NCBI RefSeq assembly: GCF_024498195.1
Contig: NZ_CP101824.1
Location: forward strand, 806,001 to 870,000
Direction: 5' to 3'
Length of the DNA: 64,000 nucleotides
From: Halovivax cerinus
Lineage (GTDB): Archaea; Halobacteriota; Halobacteria; Halobacteriales; Natrialbaceae
Shown: positions 1 to 11,400 of the stretch, in pieces
Position numbering within the stretch: the first letter of the stretch is position 1
How the letters are laid out: each line of letters starts with the position of its first letter
Notes under the pieces: model-generated
Seen by the model: only the letters and a program-made list of their open reading frames with translations
Database searches by the model: none
Told to the model about the DNA's origin: nothing
Translations under genes and position numbers: made by a program

Positions 1-1
1 G

Positions 2-1267
2 TGGTACGTCGTCGGGTACAAGCAGTGGCTGCTCGGCCAGCGCCACGGCTACGTGACGATCGGCGAGTTACTCGGCGACCGGTTCGGCTCGACGAGAGTC
101 CGGGGACTCGTCGCCGGCGTCTCGCTGTTCTGGCTGTTTCCCTACGTCATGCTCCAGCAGATCGGCGCCGGCGGCGCGCTGGCGGCGCTGACGGACGGCG
201 CGATGACGTTCTGGATGGGTGCGACGCTTATCACGGCGTTCATGATCGGCTACGTCGTCCTCGCGGGAATGCGCGGCATCGCCTGGACAGACACGCTCCA
301 GGGCGCGTTCATGCTCGTGATGGTCTGGGCCGCGCTGGCGTGGGTGCTCGCGAGCGTCGACGGCGGCCTCGCGACGATCAACGCCGGCCTGGATTCGAAC
401 GCACCCGCCTTCCTCGCGCTCGGCAGCGACTGGTACACGCCCCAGCGGATGCTCACCTTCGCGATCTCGATCGCCTTCGGCGTCGCCATGTTCCCGCAGG
501 TCAACCAGCGCTTCTTCGCCGCGGCTTCCGAACGCGTCCTGAAACGCTCGTTCGCGCTCTGGCCGCTGCTCGTCCTCCTGCTCTTCGTCCCCGCGTTCCT
601 GCTCGGCGCGTGGGCGAAGGGACTCGGCCTCGAAGCGGACGTCGCCGCCGGGGAGTCGATCCTGCCGGTCGTCCTCGACGCATACGCTCCGGGTTGGTTC
701 GCCGCGCTCGTGATCGCCGGCGCCATCGCGGCGATGATGTCCTCCTCGGACTCGATGCTGCTCTCCGGCTCGTCGTACTTCACGCGCGACCTCTACCGAC
801 CCCTCGTCGACGAGACGCTCTCCCAGCGTCGCGAGGACGCGCTCGGTCGCCTCGGCGTCGTCGGCTTCGCCGTCGGCGCGCTGGCCGCGAGCGTCTGGGT
901 CGAGGAGGTCGGCGCCTTCGGCGCCGGTAGCGTCGGCTCGCTGCTCGTCGAGATCGGCGACCTCGCCTTCGGCGGCTTCGCCCAGCTCGCCCCGGCCGTG
1001 ATCCTGGCGCTGTACTGGCGCGGGACGACGCGGACCGGGATGATCGCGGGACTGGCCGTACCACAACTGGCCTATCTCGCGTTCAACTTCCTGCCCGCGA
1101 CCGACGTCGGCGGCGTCACCGTCTTCGCCCCGACCTACTTCGGCTGGGGCATCTCGCTGTACTGCATGCTCCTCGGGGTGCTCGTCACGTGGGGCGCCTC
1201 CGTCGCGACCGCCCACGCCCCGGCGGAGAACGTCGGGCGCACCGTCGACGAACTGGCCGCCGAGTAA
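2..1267 (+). CDS. Sodium:solute symporter (SSS family), 5'-truncated by the window edge
   Basis: The frame is open from base 2 to the TAA at 1265-1267, so the gene begins upstream of the window. The first visible residues, WYVVGYKQWLLGQRHGY, match the region after the first helices of PutP/PanF-type symporters. About ten hydrophobic segments follow, including the conserved SSSDSMLLSGSSYFTRDLY block around 725-805. Family members use the sodium gradient to import solutes such as amino acids, pantothenate or organic acids. The substrate cannot be read from the sequence. Probably only the first 50-80 residues are missing. The stop lies 11 bases before the tnpB stop on the other strand, so a mobile element sits immediately 3' of this gene. 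Confidence 0.9.
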   Translation, partial: WYVVGYKQWLLGQRHGYVTIGELLGDRFGSTRVRGLVAGVSLFWLFPYVMLQQIGAGGALAALTDGAMTFWMGATLITAFMIGYVVLAGMRGIAWTDTLQGAFMLVMVWAALAWVLASVDGGLATINAGLDSNAPAFLALGSDWYTPQRMLTFAISIAFGVAMFPQVNQRFFAAASERVLKRSFALWPLLVLLLFVPAFLLGAWAKGLGLEADVAAGESILPVVLDAYAPGWFAALVIAGAIAAMMSSSDSMLLSGSSYFTRDLYRPLVDETLSQRREDALGRLGVVGFAVGALAASVWVEEVGAFGAGSVGSLLVEIGDLAFGGFAQLAPAVILALYWRGTTRTGMIAGLAVPQLAYLAFNFLPATDVGGVTVFAPTYFGWGISLYCMLLGVLVTWGASVATAHAPAENVGRTVDELAAE

Positions 1268-1270
1268 ACT

Positions 1271-1325
1271 ACCCCACCCTACTCGCTCACGGCTTCGCCG
1301 TTCGCTTCGTTGAGGGTGGCGCTTT
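1271..1325 (-). ncRNA. Putative omega-RNA / right-end hairpins of the tnpB element
   Basis: CCACCCT at 1274-1280 pairs with AGGGTGG at 1313-1319. Inside this, ACGGC (1289-1293) and GCCGT (1297-1301) form a second stem with a TTC loop. The structure overlaps the 3' end of tnpB. In IS200/IS605 elements the right end in this position carries the scaffold of the guide (omega) RNA. Stems are seen directly; the RNA role is inferred from the family. The guide segment would read outward, toward the symporter gene. Confidence 0.5.
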
Positions 1326-2565
1326 CGCGTGGACTCCCGTTCTGGCCGCCGTCGGCGGCAGGCTCGTATTCGCCGTTCACGTTCAACGTCCCGCGATTCA
1401 AGCGCACGTTTACGGGTGCGCCTCCACCCGACGACTTTTGCGCCGAGCGGAGATGCTTCAGACCGATATTCTTCGCCGCGTTATAGTCCGCGTGCGGTGA
1501 GTACCCGCACTTCAGACACTCGAACACGTCCTGTCCGTCCGAGGTCGGGCGGTTGTTCTCGTGAGTGAATCCACACTTGGAACACCGCTGGCTCGTGTAC
1601 GCAGGACTCACCTGTTTAGCCGAGATACCAACCATCTCGGCCTTATACTCGACGTACTCGAACAGGCGTCGGAACGCCCATGCGTGGAACTTCTTGGCAC
1701 GAGGCATCCGCTCACGAATCCCCGTCAGGTTCTCAAACGCGATTACGTCACAGTCGTGTTCGACGGCTTCTGCGACGAGTTCCTTCGAGACAGTGTGTAA
1801 GAAGTGGTTGTAGCGACCTGTCTCGGTACGCCCGACCGACTGGATGGTTTCGTGAGCGGCCCGCGTTCCACGCTGTTGAAGCGAGCCACGTCGTTTCTCG
1901 AACTCGCGGTGCCAATGGTTCAACTCCGACCCGTTCCAGAACGTCCCTGTGGAGGTGACGGCGACGTTTTCGATGCCGAGGTCAACGCCGAGGACTGTTC
2001 TGTGCTCGTCGTTGCCTTCGTCGGCAGTCTCGGACTCCACGTCCGCCGTTGTTCGGACGTGAAGGTAGAAATCGCCGTCGCGGTAATGGAGTTCCCCGCC
2101 CGTCACTTCGTAGTCGTCGCTGAATAGGTACTCCGAGTGGGGAGTCTCGCGACTCTCGTCGGGAAGAACGTACTCGGCGATGATGCGTCCTTCGACGGTT
2201 GAGAGCGTTGCGTGGTCGTCGTTGAAGGTCGCACATCGCTTGTCGTAGAAGAGGGTCGGGGCGGTGAAGTGCGGTTTCCCCGCGTAGTCACCGTGCTTCC
2301 ACCGAGCGACGACGCTCTGTACGGCGTCGGCGGCCTTGTTGCGGGCGTTCTGGACGAGGTTCGCTTGAAGCCTCGTTTCGTCCCGAACGTCGTCGTAAGT
2401 TTCGCGTTGAAGTTCGGCTTTGCTCGTAGTCTTGTACTCGCCTTGCCATGCGTGGTCTACGACGTAGTTGGCGGCCCACAGGAACTCGGAAATGGTTTCG
2501 TGGCGGCGGTCGGCGTCGCTGTCGGCCACGTCGAGTTTGACGGGGACGGTGCGACGTACCTCCAT
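1279..2565 (-). CDS. tnpB: TnpB, RNA-guided nuclease of an IS1341-type (IS200/IS605) element
   Basis: The 428-residue protein has the full TnpB layout: an N-terminal helical/OrfB region, a split RuvC fold, and an embedded zinc ribbon. The RuvC acidic residues are D195 (GVDLG), E278 (FENL) and D360 (DYNAAKNI). The zinc ligands are C328, C331, C350 and C353. All appear intact, so the protein may be an active RNA-guided DNA endonuclease. No tnpA transposase accompanies it, which fits the solitary IS1341 type common in haloarchaea; mobility would then need TnpA in trans. The C-terminal tail (about residues 375-428) is polar and probably disordered. The stop codon lies within the right-end hairpin region. 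Confidence 0.95.
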   Translation of the reverse strand: MEVRRTVPVKLDVADSDADRRHETISEFLWAANYVVDHAWQGEYKTTSKAELQRETYDDVRDETRLQANLVQNARNKAADAVQSVVARWKHGDYAGKPHFTAPTLFYDKRCATFNDDHATLSTVEGRIIAEYVLPDESRETPHSEYLFSDDYEVTGGELHYRDGDFYLHVRTTADVESETADEGNDEHRTVLGVDLGIENVAVTSTGTFWNGSELNHWHREFEKRRGSLQQRGTRAAHETIQSVGRTETGRYNHFLHTVSKELVAEAVEHDCDVIAFENLTGIRERMPRAKKFHAWAFRRLFEYVEYKAEMVGISAKQVSPAYTSQRCSKCGFTHENNRPTSDGQDVFECLKCGYSPHADYNAAKNIGLKHLRSAQKSSGGGAPVNVRLNRGTLNVNGEYEPAADGGQNGSPRESATLNEANGEAVSE

Positions 2566-2589
2566 CCAGGTTTCAGAGGTATCACCATG

Positions 2590-2600
2590 CCTTTATATTA
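2590..2600 (-). promoter_or_regulatory. TATA-like box for tnpB
   Basis: The AT-rich block ctttatatta lies about 25-35 bases upstream of the tnpB start codon (2565). That distance fits a leaderless archaeal transcript. Surrounding DNA is much more GC-rich. Confidence 0.45.
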
Positions 2601-2823
2601 ATAACGATTTGGTAGCGGAGTCGACCAGCCATCGAGCGTAGTTGGTGTAGTACCGTGTCGGTTTCCTCTCAGACCTACTCGCTCGCTCCCTGAGGTCGGA
2701 GGTTCCACCTCGAATTACGCTGAGGTCGGTGACGCTCCGGCGACGAGAGCACGGAAGTCGACCGCGATTCAGACGCCAATTCCGCCGACTCGGTCGACTC
2801 GCCGATCTGTCGGTCCCGATCCG

Positions 2824-3300
2824 TCACGCACCGCTTCGTTCGATCGTTTCGAGGACCTTGAGTGTGAGTTCGTTCGCCGTGAGTTCGTTCGACTCGTAGC
2901 GGTCGTACCACTCTCCCCTCGCGTACCAGGTGATGGTCTCGTCGCCCTCCAGCGACGCGTCGGCGTTCAGCCTCGTCGCGGCCCACCCTGCTCCGAGCTG
3001 TTTGAAGTAGAAGCCGCTGATGCGTCCGATCTGATCCGCGAGCCGCTGATAGTGGCGCTTCGGAGTCGTATACTCGAGGCGCACGGTCGGGCGGGTCGAC
3101 GCGAGCGTGTCGACCGTCAGGTCCAGTTGAGAGAGATCCCGCTCGAACGCAGTCAGGTACGACCGCCCATCACTCGCGTTCTTCGGGCCGGTCGAGCGTG
3201 CTGACGACGGTGCATCAGCTGCGTCACCGCCGGTGCAACCGGCGAGGCCCGCCGCGACGGCGGGGACGACGCCGGCGACCAGCAACCGTCTTCTGTTCAT
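2824..3300 (-). CDS. Exported lipoprotein of unknown function
   Basis: The 158-residue protein starts MNRRRLLVAG, with twin arginines and a lipobox ending LAGC about 20 residues in. It is therefore probably Tat-exported and lipid-anchored. A longer reading frame extends upstream, but this ATG places the signal sequence at the N-terminus and is preferred. A Ser/Asp/Ala-rich linker follows, then a mixed alpha/beta region rich in Tyr and Trp (FYFKQLGAGW, ITWYARGEWYDRY). No family was recognised. It follows the dockerin/cohesin operon on the same strand, with its start 44 bases after that operon's last stop codon, so co-transcription is possible. Confidence 0.75.
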   Translation of the reverse strand: MNRRRLLVAGVVPAVAAGLAGCTGGDAADAPSSARSTGPKNASDGRSYLTAFERDLSQLDLTVDTLASTRPTVRLEYTTPKRHYQRLADQIGRISGFYFKQLGAGWAATRLNADASLEGDETITWYARGEWYDRYESNELTANELTLKVLETIERSGA

Positions 3301-3343
3301 GGGTTCACAGTCTGGGATCGGTCGACGTCGGTGGCGACCAGGT

Positions 3344-4141
3344 TCAGGTACGCCCGCCGTGGGCAACCAGCGCGGTCAACGCGATGGCCAGCAGCGCGAC
3401 GGTCACGCCGAAGCCGGGGATCCCGTCGCCGGAGCTATCGGACCCGTCTGACCCGTCGGATCCATCCGATTCGTCACCGGAACCGCCCGCGCCGTCGGAG
3501 CTCCCGTCGCCGCTGGCGTCGTCGGAACCGCCGTCACTCGAGCCATCGCTCCCGCCTGCCTCGTCACCGCCGCTATCGTCACCGCCCCCGGGCGGCGCGG
3601 GCGGCAATCCGCCGCCACCGCCGCTCTGGACGGCGATCGAATCGCCGGTCCCGGAGACGGGAATGTCGTTGCCGTCCGCGTCGGTGAACGTCGAGATCTC
3701 GACGTCGATCGACGCCGACTCCGTCGCGTTCACTCCCGTCGTCTCGACGTCGAACAGCGGTCCGTCGCCGTCCGGGCCGGTCTCCTGTCCCGTGTAGCCC
3801 GTGACTCTGAGTTCGCCCTCACTCGGCGTCGAAGATTGCACGTCGAAGGCGCTGTCCGCATCACGGGTCGCCGCGAGCGTTATCTTCGACGGATCGTACG
3901 TGAGGGTGATCGTGAACGAACCGACGCCTTCGGCATCCGTCACGTCTTCGAAGTCGACGTCACCGACGACCGTCTCGTTCGTCCCCACGGAATCGGGCGT
4001 GTCGACGACGACCGACGCTCCGGTCTGGGACGCCACGGTCCCGATGCCACCGGCCGAGAGGGCCGCGGCGCCGACCGCGATCACGACGACCAGTACCAGC
4101 GCGCGCCTCGTCCGCTGTAGTGTTCCTGCCATGTCACTCAC
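3344..4141 (-). CDS. Cohesin-like surface protein with PGF-CTERM anchor
   Basis: Residues 1-38 form a signal peptide. Residues about 40-165 form a beta-rich module starting ASVVVDTPDSVG and containing VGSFTITLTYDPSKI, the pattern of cohesin domains (the dockerin-binding beta-sandwich of cellulosomes). Residues 175-235 are an extreme Gly/Ser/Asp linker typical of haloarchaeal cell-wall spacers. The C-terminus, IPGFG followed by a hydrophobic helix and a basic tip, is a PGF-CTERM signal for archaeosortase A, so the protein should be lipid-anchored at the surface. The GTG start overlaps the upstream stop as GTGA (4138-4141), implying translational coupling. An ATG three codons further in is the alternative start. 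The cohesin call is by pattern only. Confidence 0.8.
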   Translation of the reverse strand: MSDMAGTLQRTRRALVLVVVIAVGAAALSAGGIGTVASQTGASVVVDTPDSVGTNETVVGDVDFEDVTDAEGVGSFTITLTYDPSKITLAATRDADSAFDVQSSTPSEGELRVTGYTGQETGPDGDGPLFDVETTGVNATESASIDVEISTFTDADGNDIPVSGTGDSIAVQSGGGGGLPPAPPGGGDDSGGDEAGGSDGSSDGGSDDASGDGSSDGAGGSGDESDGSDGSDGSDSSGDGIPGFGVTVALLAIALTALVAHGGRT

Positions 4142-5400
4142 GTTCCGCTGTAGTCCGCGTTTCGGTTGTCGTTCGCGTACTGTGCGATGTACATCGCGTC
4201 GACCGCCGTCACCTCGCCGTCACCGTCCACGTCGTAGTACGTCGTGCCCGCACCCTGGCGGGCAACCTCGGACGCGACCGTGTCGGCGTCGTCCGAATCG
4301 ACGGTGCCGTCCGCGGTCACGTCACCGAGGCGATAGCCGTCGAACGTGACGGTAACCATCGTGTCGTCAGCCGCGTCAATTCTGGCGTTGGTCACGGTAC
4401 CGGTGTCAGTCAGCTCGATCGTTCCCGAGTCGACCAGGCCCGTCCGGTCGCTCACCGGGCCGACGGCGGACTCCGTCGGGACGGCGACGACCGCCGTTCC
4501 GCCGGCGGTCTGCAGGAGAAAGCTCACGTCTACCTGCCGAACCCGCTCGGCCGTCGGCGATTGGGCCTCCACCTGGCTGGTCGATCCCGCGAGCACCCCT
4601 GCGGTTCGATCGGTCGCGACCACGGTCGGATCCTGGAGTGCGTCGGGGACGGTGTAACTAACCGACGTGGTGTCTCCAACTCCGATCGTCCGCTCGAACG
4701 TCGGGAGCGTGACCGGGGATCCGTCGGGTGCCTCCGCAGACACTTCGTACGTCCCCTCGACGCGGTCGACGGCAGCCGCACCCGACCCGACGGATTCGCC
4801 GTCTACCAGCACGTCCGCGTCCGAGATCTCGTTCCCATCCGGATCCGCCACGGTCGCGGTCAGCGTTCCGTACCCGTTCGCTGTCACGTCCTGTTGGGTC
4901 CGCGCCGTGACACTCGGGTCGTTCTCGTTGTAGAGCAGCCGCGTCTCGGCCTCGACCGTCGCGGTGCCGGGTTGGTCGATCGAGACGTTCACGTAGTAGG
5001 TGTAGGCCTCGCCCTGCGGGACGTTCTCCCCGAAGAGGAACACCGCGTCTCCGTCGCCGATCGAGCTGGACTGGATCTCGGCGTCGTTGACCGGTTCGGT
5101 CGTTCCGTCGGGGTACTCGACGTACGCGCGCTCCAGCGCGTCCTGGGATACCGAATAGGCGTCCGGCAGTGCGAGCTCGACGATGGGGCTGAACAGGTCG
5201 CTCTCCCCGTTCGTGTTGTCCATCGTCACGCCGATCGTCTGTCCGTCGTCCGCGACCAGTCCGTCACCCGTCTCGATACTGATCTCGTATCCCTGTTCGG
5301 TCGATCCATCCTGCGCGACCGCCACGCTCGCCGTGAGAAGACAGAGCGCGAGCGTCGCGGCGACGACCAGCGCAGGGAGCTGCGTTCGCACGGTCGACAT
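4138..5400 (-). CDS. Secreted dockerin-domain protein
   Basis: The 420-residue protein has an N-terminal signal peptide (hydrophobic segment ending SVAVAQ, about residue 30). The central region is beta-rich, and around 190-280 it contains a carboxypeptidase-regulatory or Ig-like repeat (ATVADPDGNEISDADVLVDG). The last 65 residues form a type I dockerin: two calcium-loop repeats, DVTADGTVDSDDADTV and DVDGDGEVTAVDAMYI, each with Asp ligands at loop positions 1, 3, 5, 9 or 12. Dockerins bind cohesins, and the next gene encodes a cohesin-like protein. The ATG overlaps the stop of the giant protease gene by one base (TGATG, 5398-5402). Dockerin assignment is strong; binding partner is inferred. 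Confidence 0.9.
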   Translation of the reverse strand: MSTVRTQLPALVVAATLALCLLTASVAVAQDGSTEQGYEISIETGDGLVADDGQTIGVTMDNTNGESDLFSPIVELALPDAYSVSQDALERAYVEYPDGTTEPVNDAEIQSSSIGDGDAVFLFGENVPQGEAYTYYVNVSIDQPGTATVEAETRLLYNENDPSVTARTQQDVTANGYGTLTATVADPDGNEISDADVLVDGESVGSGAAAVDRVEGTYEVSAEAPDGSPVTLPTFERTIGVGDTTSVSYTVPDALQDPTVVATDRTAGVLAGSTSQVEAQSPTAERVRQVDVSFLLQTAGGTAVVAVPTESAVGPVSDRTGLVDSGTIELTDTGTVTNARIDAADDTMVTVTFDGYRLGDVTADGTVDSDDADTVASEVARQGAGTTYYDVDGDGEVTAVDAMYIAQYANDNRNADYSGT

Positions 5401-8400
5401 CAGGCGTCACCTCCGTTCCTGACGTACTCGGTCTCGTCGATCAGCTGTTCGTTCGAGACGCTGGCGACGACGAGCCCCGTTCCGTCGCTCTCGACCGTCA
5501 GTTCGAGCGTCTCGGAACTGTTCCGCAGTTCCTGGAGCGTCTGGTTGTCCGCACCCGAGAAGCTGATGGTCTCGAGCGTGACGTCGCCGCCGATCTCTCG
5601 GGACTCGTTTATCAGCTCGGTCTGTCCGTCGCTGATCGTGACGGTTACCGTTTGCGCGTTGGTCTCGCTCGTCGTCGTGGCCTGCAACGCCTCGATGGCG
5701 ATCGCCGTCGCGCGCGTGTACCCCCACGAGCCGTCCTCCTCGTAGACCGTCCGAAGGTAGCTGTTCGCGGTCTGCACCGTCGCGTTCGTGGCGTCGACAC
5801 CCGCGGCGTCGAGCGCCAGCACGGCGTGGGCGCTCGTCTCGCTCACCGTTCCCTGCCAGGCGAAGGAGTTCGAGTCGTGGTACGGTGACCACGAACCGTC
5901 GGCCTGCTGGGTGTCGGTGAGGTACCCGACCCCGTCCGCCGCTGCTGCGTCGACGGCGGACTGGTCGACGCCGGACAGGTCGTCGGGTGCGGTGGCGAGC
6001 CCGCGGATCGCCAGTGCGGTGGCCATCGCGGATTCACCGTCGTCACCGTCCCAGGAGCCGTTCGCGTTCTGCTCGTCGAGCAGGTAGGAGACCGCGTCCG
6101 CGCGAACGTCGTCGACCACGGTCGCGTTCGCGCCCGCCTGCTCGGCCTGTTCGAGGCCGATGAGCGCGAGTCCCGTCATCGACCGCCTGTCGTCGTAGTA
6201 GTGGTTCGCCTGGAAGCTCCCGTCGCCGTTCTGCGTGCCCTCGATCCACTCGGCGGCGGCCGTCCGGTCGATGTTCGCGAGATCGTCGCCGACGGCCGTC
6301 CTGTCACCCTGCACCGGGTCGTTCGCGACTTCGGACGTCCCGTAGAGCGCGTAGACGGTGTAGAACAGGTCACCGGACGGATCGTTGCCGTACATGCTCC
6401 AGGCGCCGTTGTCGTGTTGTGCGGCGGCACCGTCTTCCGGTGCGAGCCTGTCGACGCCCCCGGCGATCGAGTCGTTGATCTTCTGTCGATCGTAGTCGAC
6501 CGTCGTGTTCCGGTAGTACTGGTCGGTGTTGAGCGCGGTCAGCATCGGCGACGTGGTCTGCTCGACGCAGCCGTACGGGTATCTGACCAGGTAGTCGAGG
6601 CCCTTGAGGGTCCGACCGCTCGTCCCCGCCTGCAGGTCGATCTGCAGGTCGTGTTCGAAGGTCGTCTCGGTGCGAACCTCGAACGCGATCGAGCTCGTGT
6701 TTCCGTCTTCGATCGTCGTGGCGTTGTCGTCGCCGACCCTGACCTTGGGCACGGTGACGTTCGTCGACGCATCATCGGTCGCGCGCTTCTCGAAGGCCTC
6801 CGCGATCACGGTCAGCTGCTTCTGGGTGCCCTGACCGCCTTCGGCGGTGACCTCCCACGACACGTCCCTCGTACCGTCGACGTACACCTGCCTGGACCGC
6901 TCGTCGACGACCGAGAGGCCCTCGGGCGTAGAGAGCGTCGCGTTCACCGTCTCGCCGACGTTCGCGCCGACGGTCGAACTCACGTAGAACGTCGATCCGT
7001 TCTCGACGCTCGCGGGAACGGTGGTGTCCGAGACCGAGACCTGGTACGGCCGCACGCTCAGTTCCGCCGACGACTCGTTACCGGCGGGGAACAGCGTATC
7101 GCCGTTCACGGCGAGGTCGACGGTCGCGTTCTCGGCCGTCACCTGGAACGAAGTCGTGTTCGCAGCGCCGGGGGTGAGCGACGGCACCGTCAGCGTCCGT
7201 TCGCCGCCGTCTATCATCGGCGTCTGTAGCGACGCCGTCAGTTCGTCACTCGACGCGTCCCCGGCGTTTTCGAACACGACGTACATCGTCGTGTCGGCGC
7301 CCTTGATCTCGCGATCGGGGACGGCCAGTCGCGTCCTGATGTCGCTGTAGGTCACGCGCGTGGTCGTCGAGGCGTTGTTGTTCTCCGCACTGACCTCCTC
7401 GACGTCGGTGTCAGCCGCGGCGGCGGCCCGAATCGAGAGGTCACCGGTCAGCCGGTTCGACTGGGCGAACGCCGTCAGGTCGATCGTCTCGGTGCGTTCG
7501 TCGCCGGCCGCGAGCGAGTCGACGGAGACGGTCCGCGACTCCGTGAGGGTCCCGTTCGTGGCGGTCACGTCGACCTCGAACGGAGTATCGTACGTCGCGG
7601 CACCGTCGTTGGCGACCGTGACGTTCGCGGTTACCCCGTCCTGGAGGCGCTGTTCGTCGGCGACGTCGAGCGTCGTGACGAGGTCTGGCCCCTCGACGAC
7701 GGTCACGGTGATCGTTTCGCTCGCCGCGTTTCCGGCGTTGTCGGTCACGGTGACCGTGATGTTCTTCTCGCCGCTCTCGGCGAACGTGAAGGCTGCTTGC
7801 GGGCTGTCCTGCGTTGCTTCGCTCCCATCAGGTGCCGTGAACGTGTAGTTCGCGATCCCGCTGCCCGCGTCGGTGCTCGCGCTCGCGTCGACGGTGATCG
7901 TCTCGTCGACGACGGCCTGCGAAGGCGCGTCGACGCGGACGGTCGGCGGCGTGGTGTCCTGGCCCCCGTCGCCGTCCGATCGGAGTGCGATCGTCACCGA
8001 CTCGTTCTCCGTAACGTCGAGGCGTCGCGTGTAGTCGTCGTGTTCGTCGACGTACTCGCTGTCGCCCTCGGGCGGCGCAGCGCGGATGGTGACGTTGTCG
8101 GCGAGTTCGATGCCCGTATCACCTGTCGCGGTAGTGACTCGGCCGTCCGCGTTCGTTTCCGTCACGGCGACGTATCCCGTCGCCCCGTGGGGCTGTGTGC
8201 CGTGGCTTTCGGCTTCGAGGTGGGCTCCCGATACGGGATTACCCGACTCGTCGACGACCTGAAGTTCGACGTGGTGGCCGTCCGGGATCGTGTGCGTTCC
8301 GACGTCGACGTCGGACCGGAGCGTGTCGACAGACGCGATCCGGTAGAGGTCGACGACTCCGTCGGTCTCCCCAGGCGCTTGCGAGAACGCGACCTGGTAG

Positions 8401-11400
8401 GGGTTGCCCCGGGGGACGCTGACGGAGAAGTTCCCGTCGGCGTTCGTCTGGCTACTGTTCCCGGTCGCCTCCTGACCCGATCGATGCAGGGCAGAGACGT
8501 ACTCGCCGGCCGCTGGCGTCCCGTCGGCGAACTGCACGGTTCCGTTGATCGCAGCTTTGGAGACGACGCGCATCGAACTGAAGGCGGCCTCCGAGTCGGC
8601 GGTCGACTCGGTCGCGTAGCCGGCGCGCAACAGGACGTAACCGGTGTCGAACTCGTCCGCGAGGTCGGGCGAGATGGTGAACGAGGCGGTCCCGTTCTCG
8701 TCGGTCGTGGCGATCGACGCGTTTCCGGCAGCCGTATCCGTCCCGTCCGCTCCCGCCTCGATGTAATAGAGTGGGATCGTCGCGTCCGGAACCGGGTCGC
8801 CCGTGCGGTCGGTGAGGGTGACCGTCACGTTCGCCGTCGATCCGGCGGACACCTCGTCCGGCGACGATATGTGGGCGGTGAGCCCGCCGACAGAGAGCGC
8901 GTCGTACCCGCCCCAGCTGTCGGTTCCGAGACTGGTTCTGACCGAGTACTCTCGCTCTTCGCTCGCCGGCACGGACTCGTCGAACGCGCGCGAGACCCAC
9001 GTGTCGTCGGTGCCGTTGCCAACGTACCCGACGAACACGTCGCGCTGCGTGTCGTAGTCGCCGTCGGGCGCGCCGAGTTGGACGAGCGTCGACGTCGCGT
9101 TCGTCCGCTCCCAGGTCGACTCGTTACGGTACGTGACGTTCAGTCCGAGCGATCCGGTGTCTTCGTCGTAGGAGAGTTCCGGCCGCGTGATCACGCCCGG
9201 CTGGTCGTCCGATCCGTCCTGTACCTCGTCGACGTAGGCGTGGGCGGACGTCCTGTCACGTACCGCGTTCCCGGTCGGGGTCCTGAGGCCCTCGGCGATC
9301 GCCAGGATCTCCTGGCTGTGGAACTCGTCCGAGACGTTCCGGTAGTCCAGATCCGGTGCCGGAATCGACGTCTCAACCGTGCCGGAATCGTCGGTCGTCA
9401 CGGTCGTCGTCTCCCCGCCGGTCGTGTACAGCACGACCTCGGTGTTTGCCACCGGGTCACCGGTCTGACCGTCAGCCAGTTGGACCGTGAGGTCTATCGA
9501 CTCGTTCGGAAGGGTCCATCCGTTCTTCTGGTACTCTCGCCAGTCCGCGTAGACGTCCAGCTCGTACGTATCGCTCTCCTCGGGATCGGACGGCGTCCGT
9601 GTAAACTCGTCGATCCGCTGGTCGACGAACACCATCGCGTTGTTCTCGTAGACCGACGCAGTTTCGGTATCTATCGCCGGGTCGTTCGGCTCCACGGTGA
9701 CGAAGCCGACGCGTGCGTCCTCTGGCGGTGATACGTCGACGTCACCGATCCCGTTCGAGGTCGGCGAGACGTTCGTCTCGGTCGTGACGGGGACGACTCC
9801 CTGCGCCGAAACGTTCTCGATCGCGGCGTCGATCGCCTCGTACTGTTCTCTCGTCAGTGGATCCGCCGTTCCTCCATCCTCCCGCTCCTTGGCGAGTGCC
9901 TTCGCCACGGAGTCGGGGAGTTCGCCGTACAGCGCGGCGGTCTGGCGGTCGGTGAGCCACTGCACCCGCGCGGTCGAATTGACGTCGCTCGGGGTTACGT
10001 GCTGCTGATCGATCTCGCCGGACCCGGTCCGCCGTTCGACGGTCTGGAACGTCAGCGCGGTCGAGGTCCCCGGCGAGGTCACCTGACTCTCGGGGTACAG
10101 GGTACTTTCGTACGCCACGCGTCGGTGGACGCGGACGGACCCGGCCGATTGCGTCTCGTCCGTCGCGGTGAAGTTCGACGCAAAGGCGACGTCGAAACCA
10201 ATGAAGTCACTCCCTCTGGACGCGTCGACGAGATCCGCGTACTCGTCTGGCGATACCGTCGTCGTGAACACTCCGTTTTCGACGGTGAGGTTGTCGAACG
10301 TCGTCTCGTTCTGGTTCCCGGCGAGACGCAGGGACGCCTGACCGTCGTACGGCGATATCGATCCGTCCTCGATCGTGTACACCGGGACGTTTACCTCGAA
10401 CGAGTCGTTCATGCGTGCCTCGTAGTTACGCGCCACGACGGTTCGATCGGGCGGATCGGTACCGCCGTCGCCGATCGTCGGACCGTCGTCGACGTACGGC
10501 GGGTTGACGGTGTACGTCTGCGAGACGAGATTACCGTGACCGTCTTCGATCTCGATCTCGAACTCGCTGTAGGAACTCCGATCGGTGTTGAACGAGGTGT
10601 TGGCGATGCCCCGCGCGTCCGTCCGGACCGTCTCGTTCGCGACGAGTTGGCCGCTGTCCTGGTCCCACAGGCTAAACTGGAGCGGCTCATCGGTCGCCGG
10701 CCCGCCCGCCGTCGCGTTCCACGCCACGCCAACGCCGGGGACCGTCACGGGATAGGATGTGTCCACCTGGCCGTCGTTCGGCAGCCGATCCGACGCGGTC
10801 CGTTCGTCGTCGGCCGCGACGACGTGCCAGTCGAATTCCGACGTGTTGATCCCGTACGAATCGGTTCTGACGTCGAAATCGACGTATTCCGGGTGGTCGT
10901 CGAAGGCCCAGTCGTTGACGTGTGCGAAGGAACTCTCGGTTGGTTCGAACGTGACGCCCGATTCGTTGTAGACGTACGTCTCCGCGGATCCGTCGTATAG
11001 CTCCCCGTCGAACGTCCTGGTGACGTTCACGCGATACTCGGCACCGTCGTATCCGGGGTGACCGGTCGTGTCGTCCCCGTCGGCATCGAGGTACGCGGTG
11101 AACGTCGCGTTCGGGGCCGTTGCGTCCGCCATTCCGATCTCGAAGTTGGCGTAGGTCCCGTCCGCGATCACTGCCCCTGCTTCCAGGTCGGGCGCGACTC
11201 CGCCGGCGTCTCCGACGGTATCCGCCACGGGATCCTGGTCTACGTACGCATTGGATTGGTCCGTGTAGCCGATCCCCGCGTACAACTCCCGCACGCCGGA
11301 TTCGGGCTGATCACCCGGCAACTCCTCGGCCGTGACGCTATCGACGGCTGCGTACGCGTCGAGCGCGCCGGCACCGATCGCGCTCTCAGGTAGCGGCGCC

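Noticed and set aside
1-930. Long Arg-rich open frame overlapping the symporter
   Set aside because: Product is a poly-Arg/Gly shadow; the symporter frame has helices and conserved motifs.
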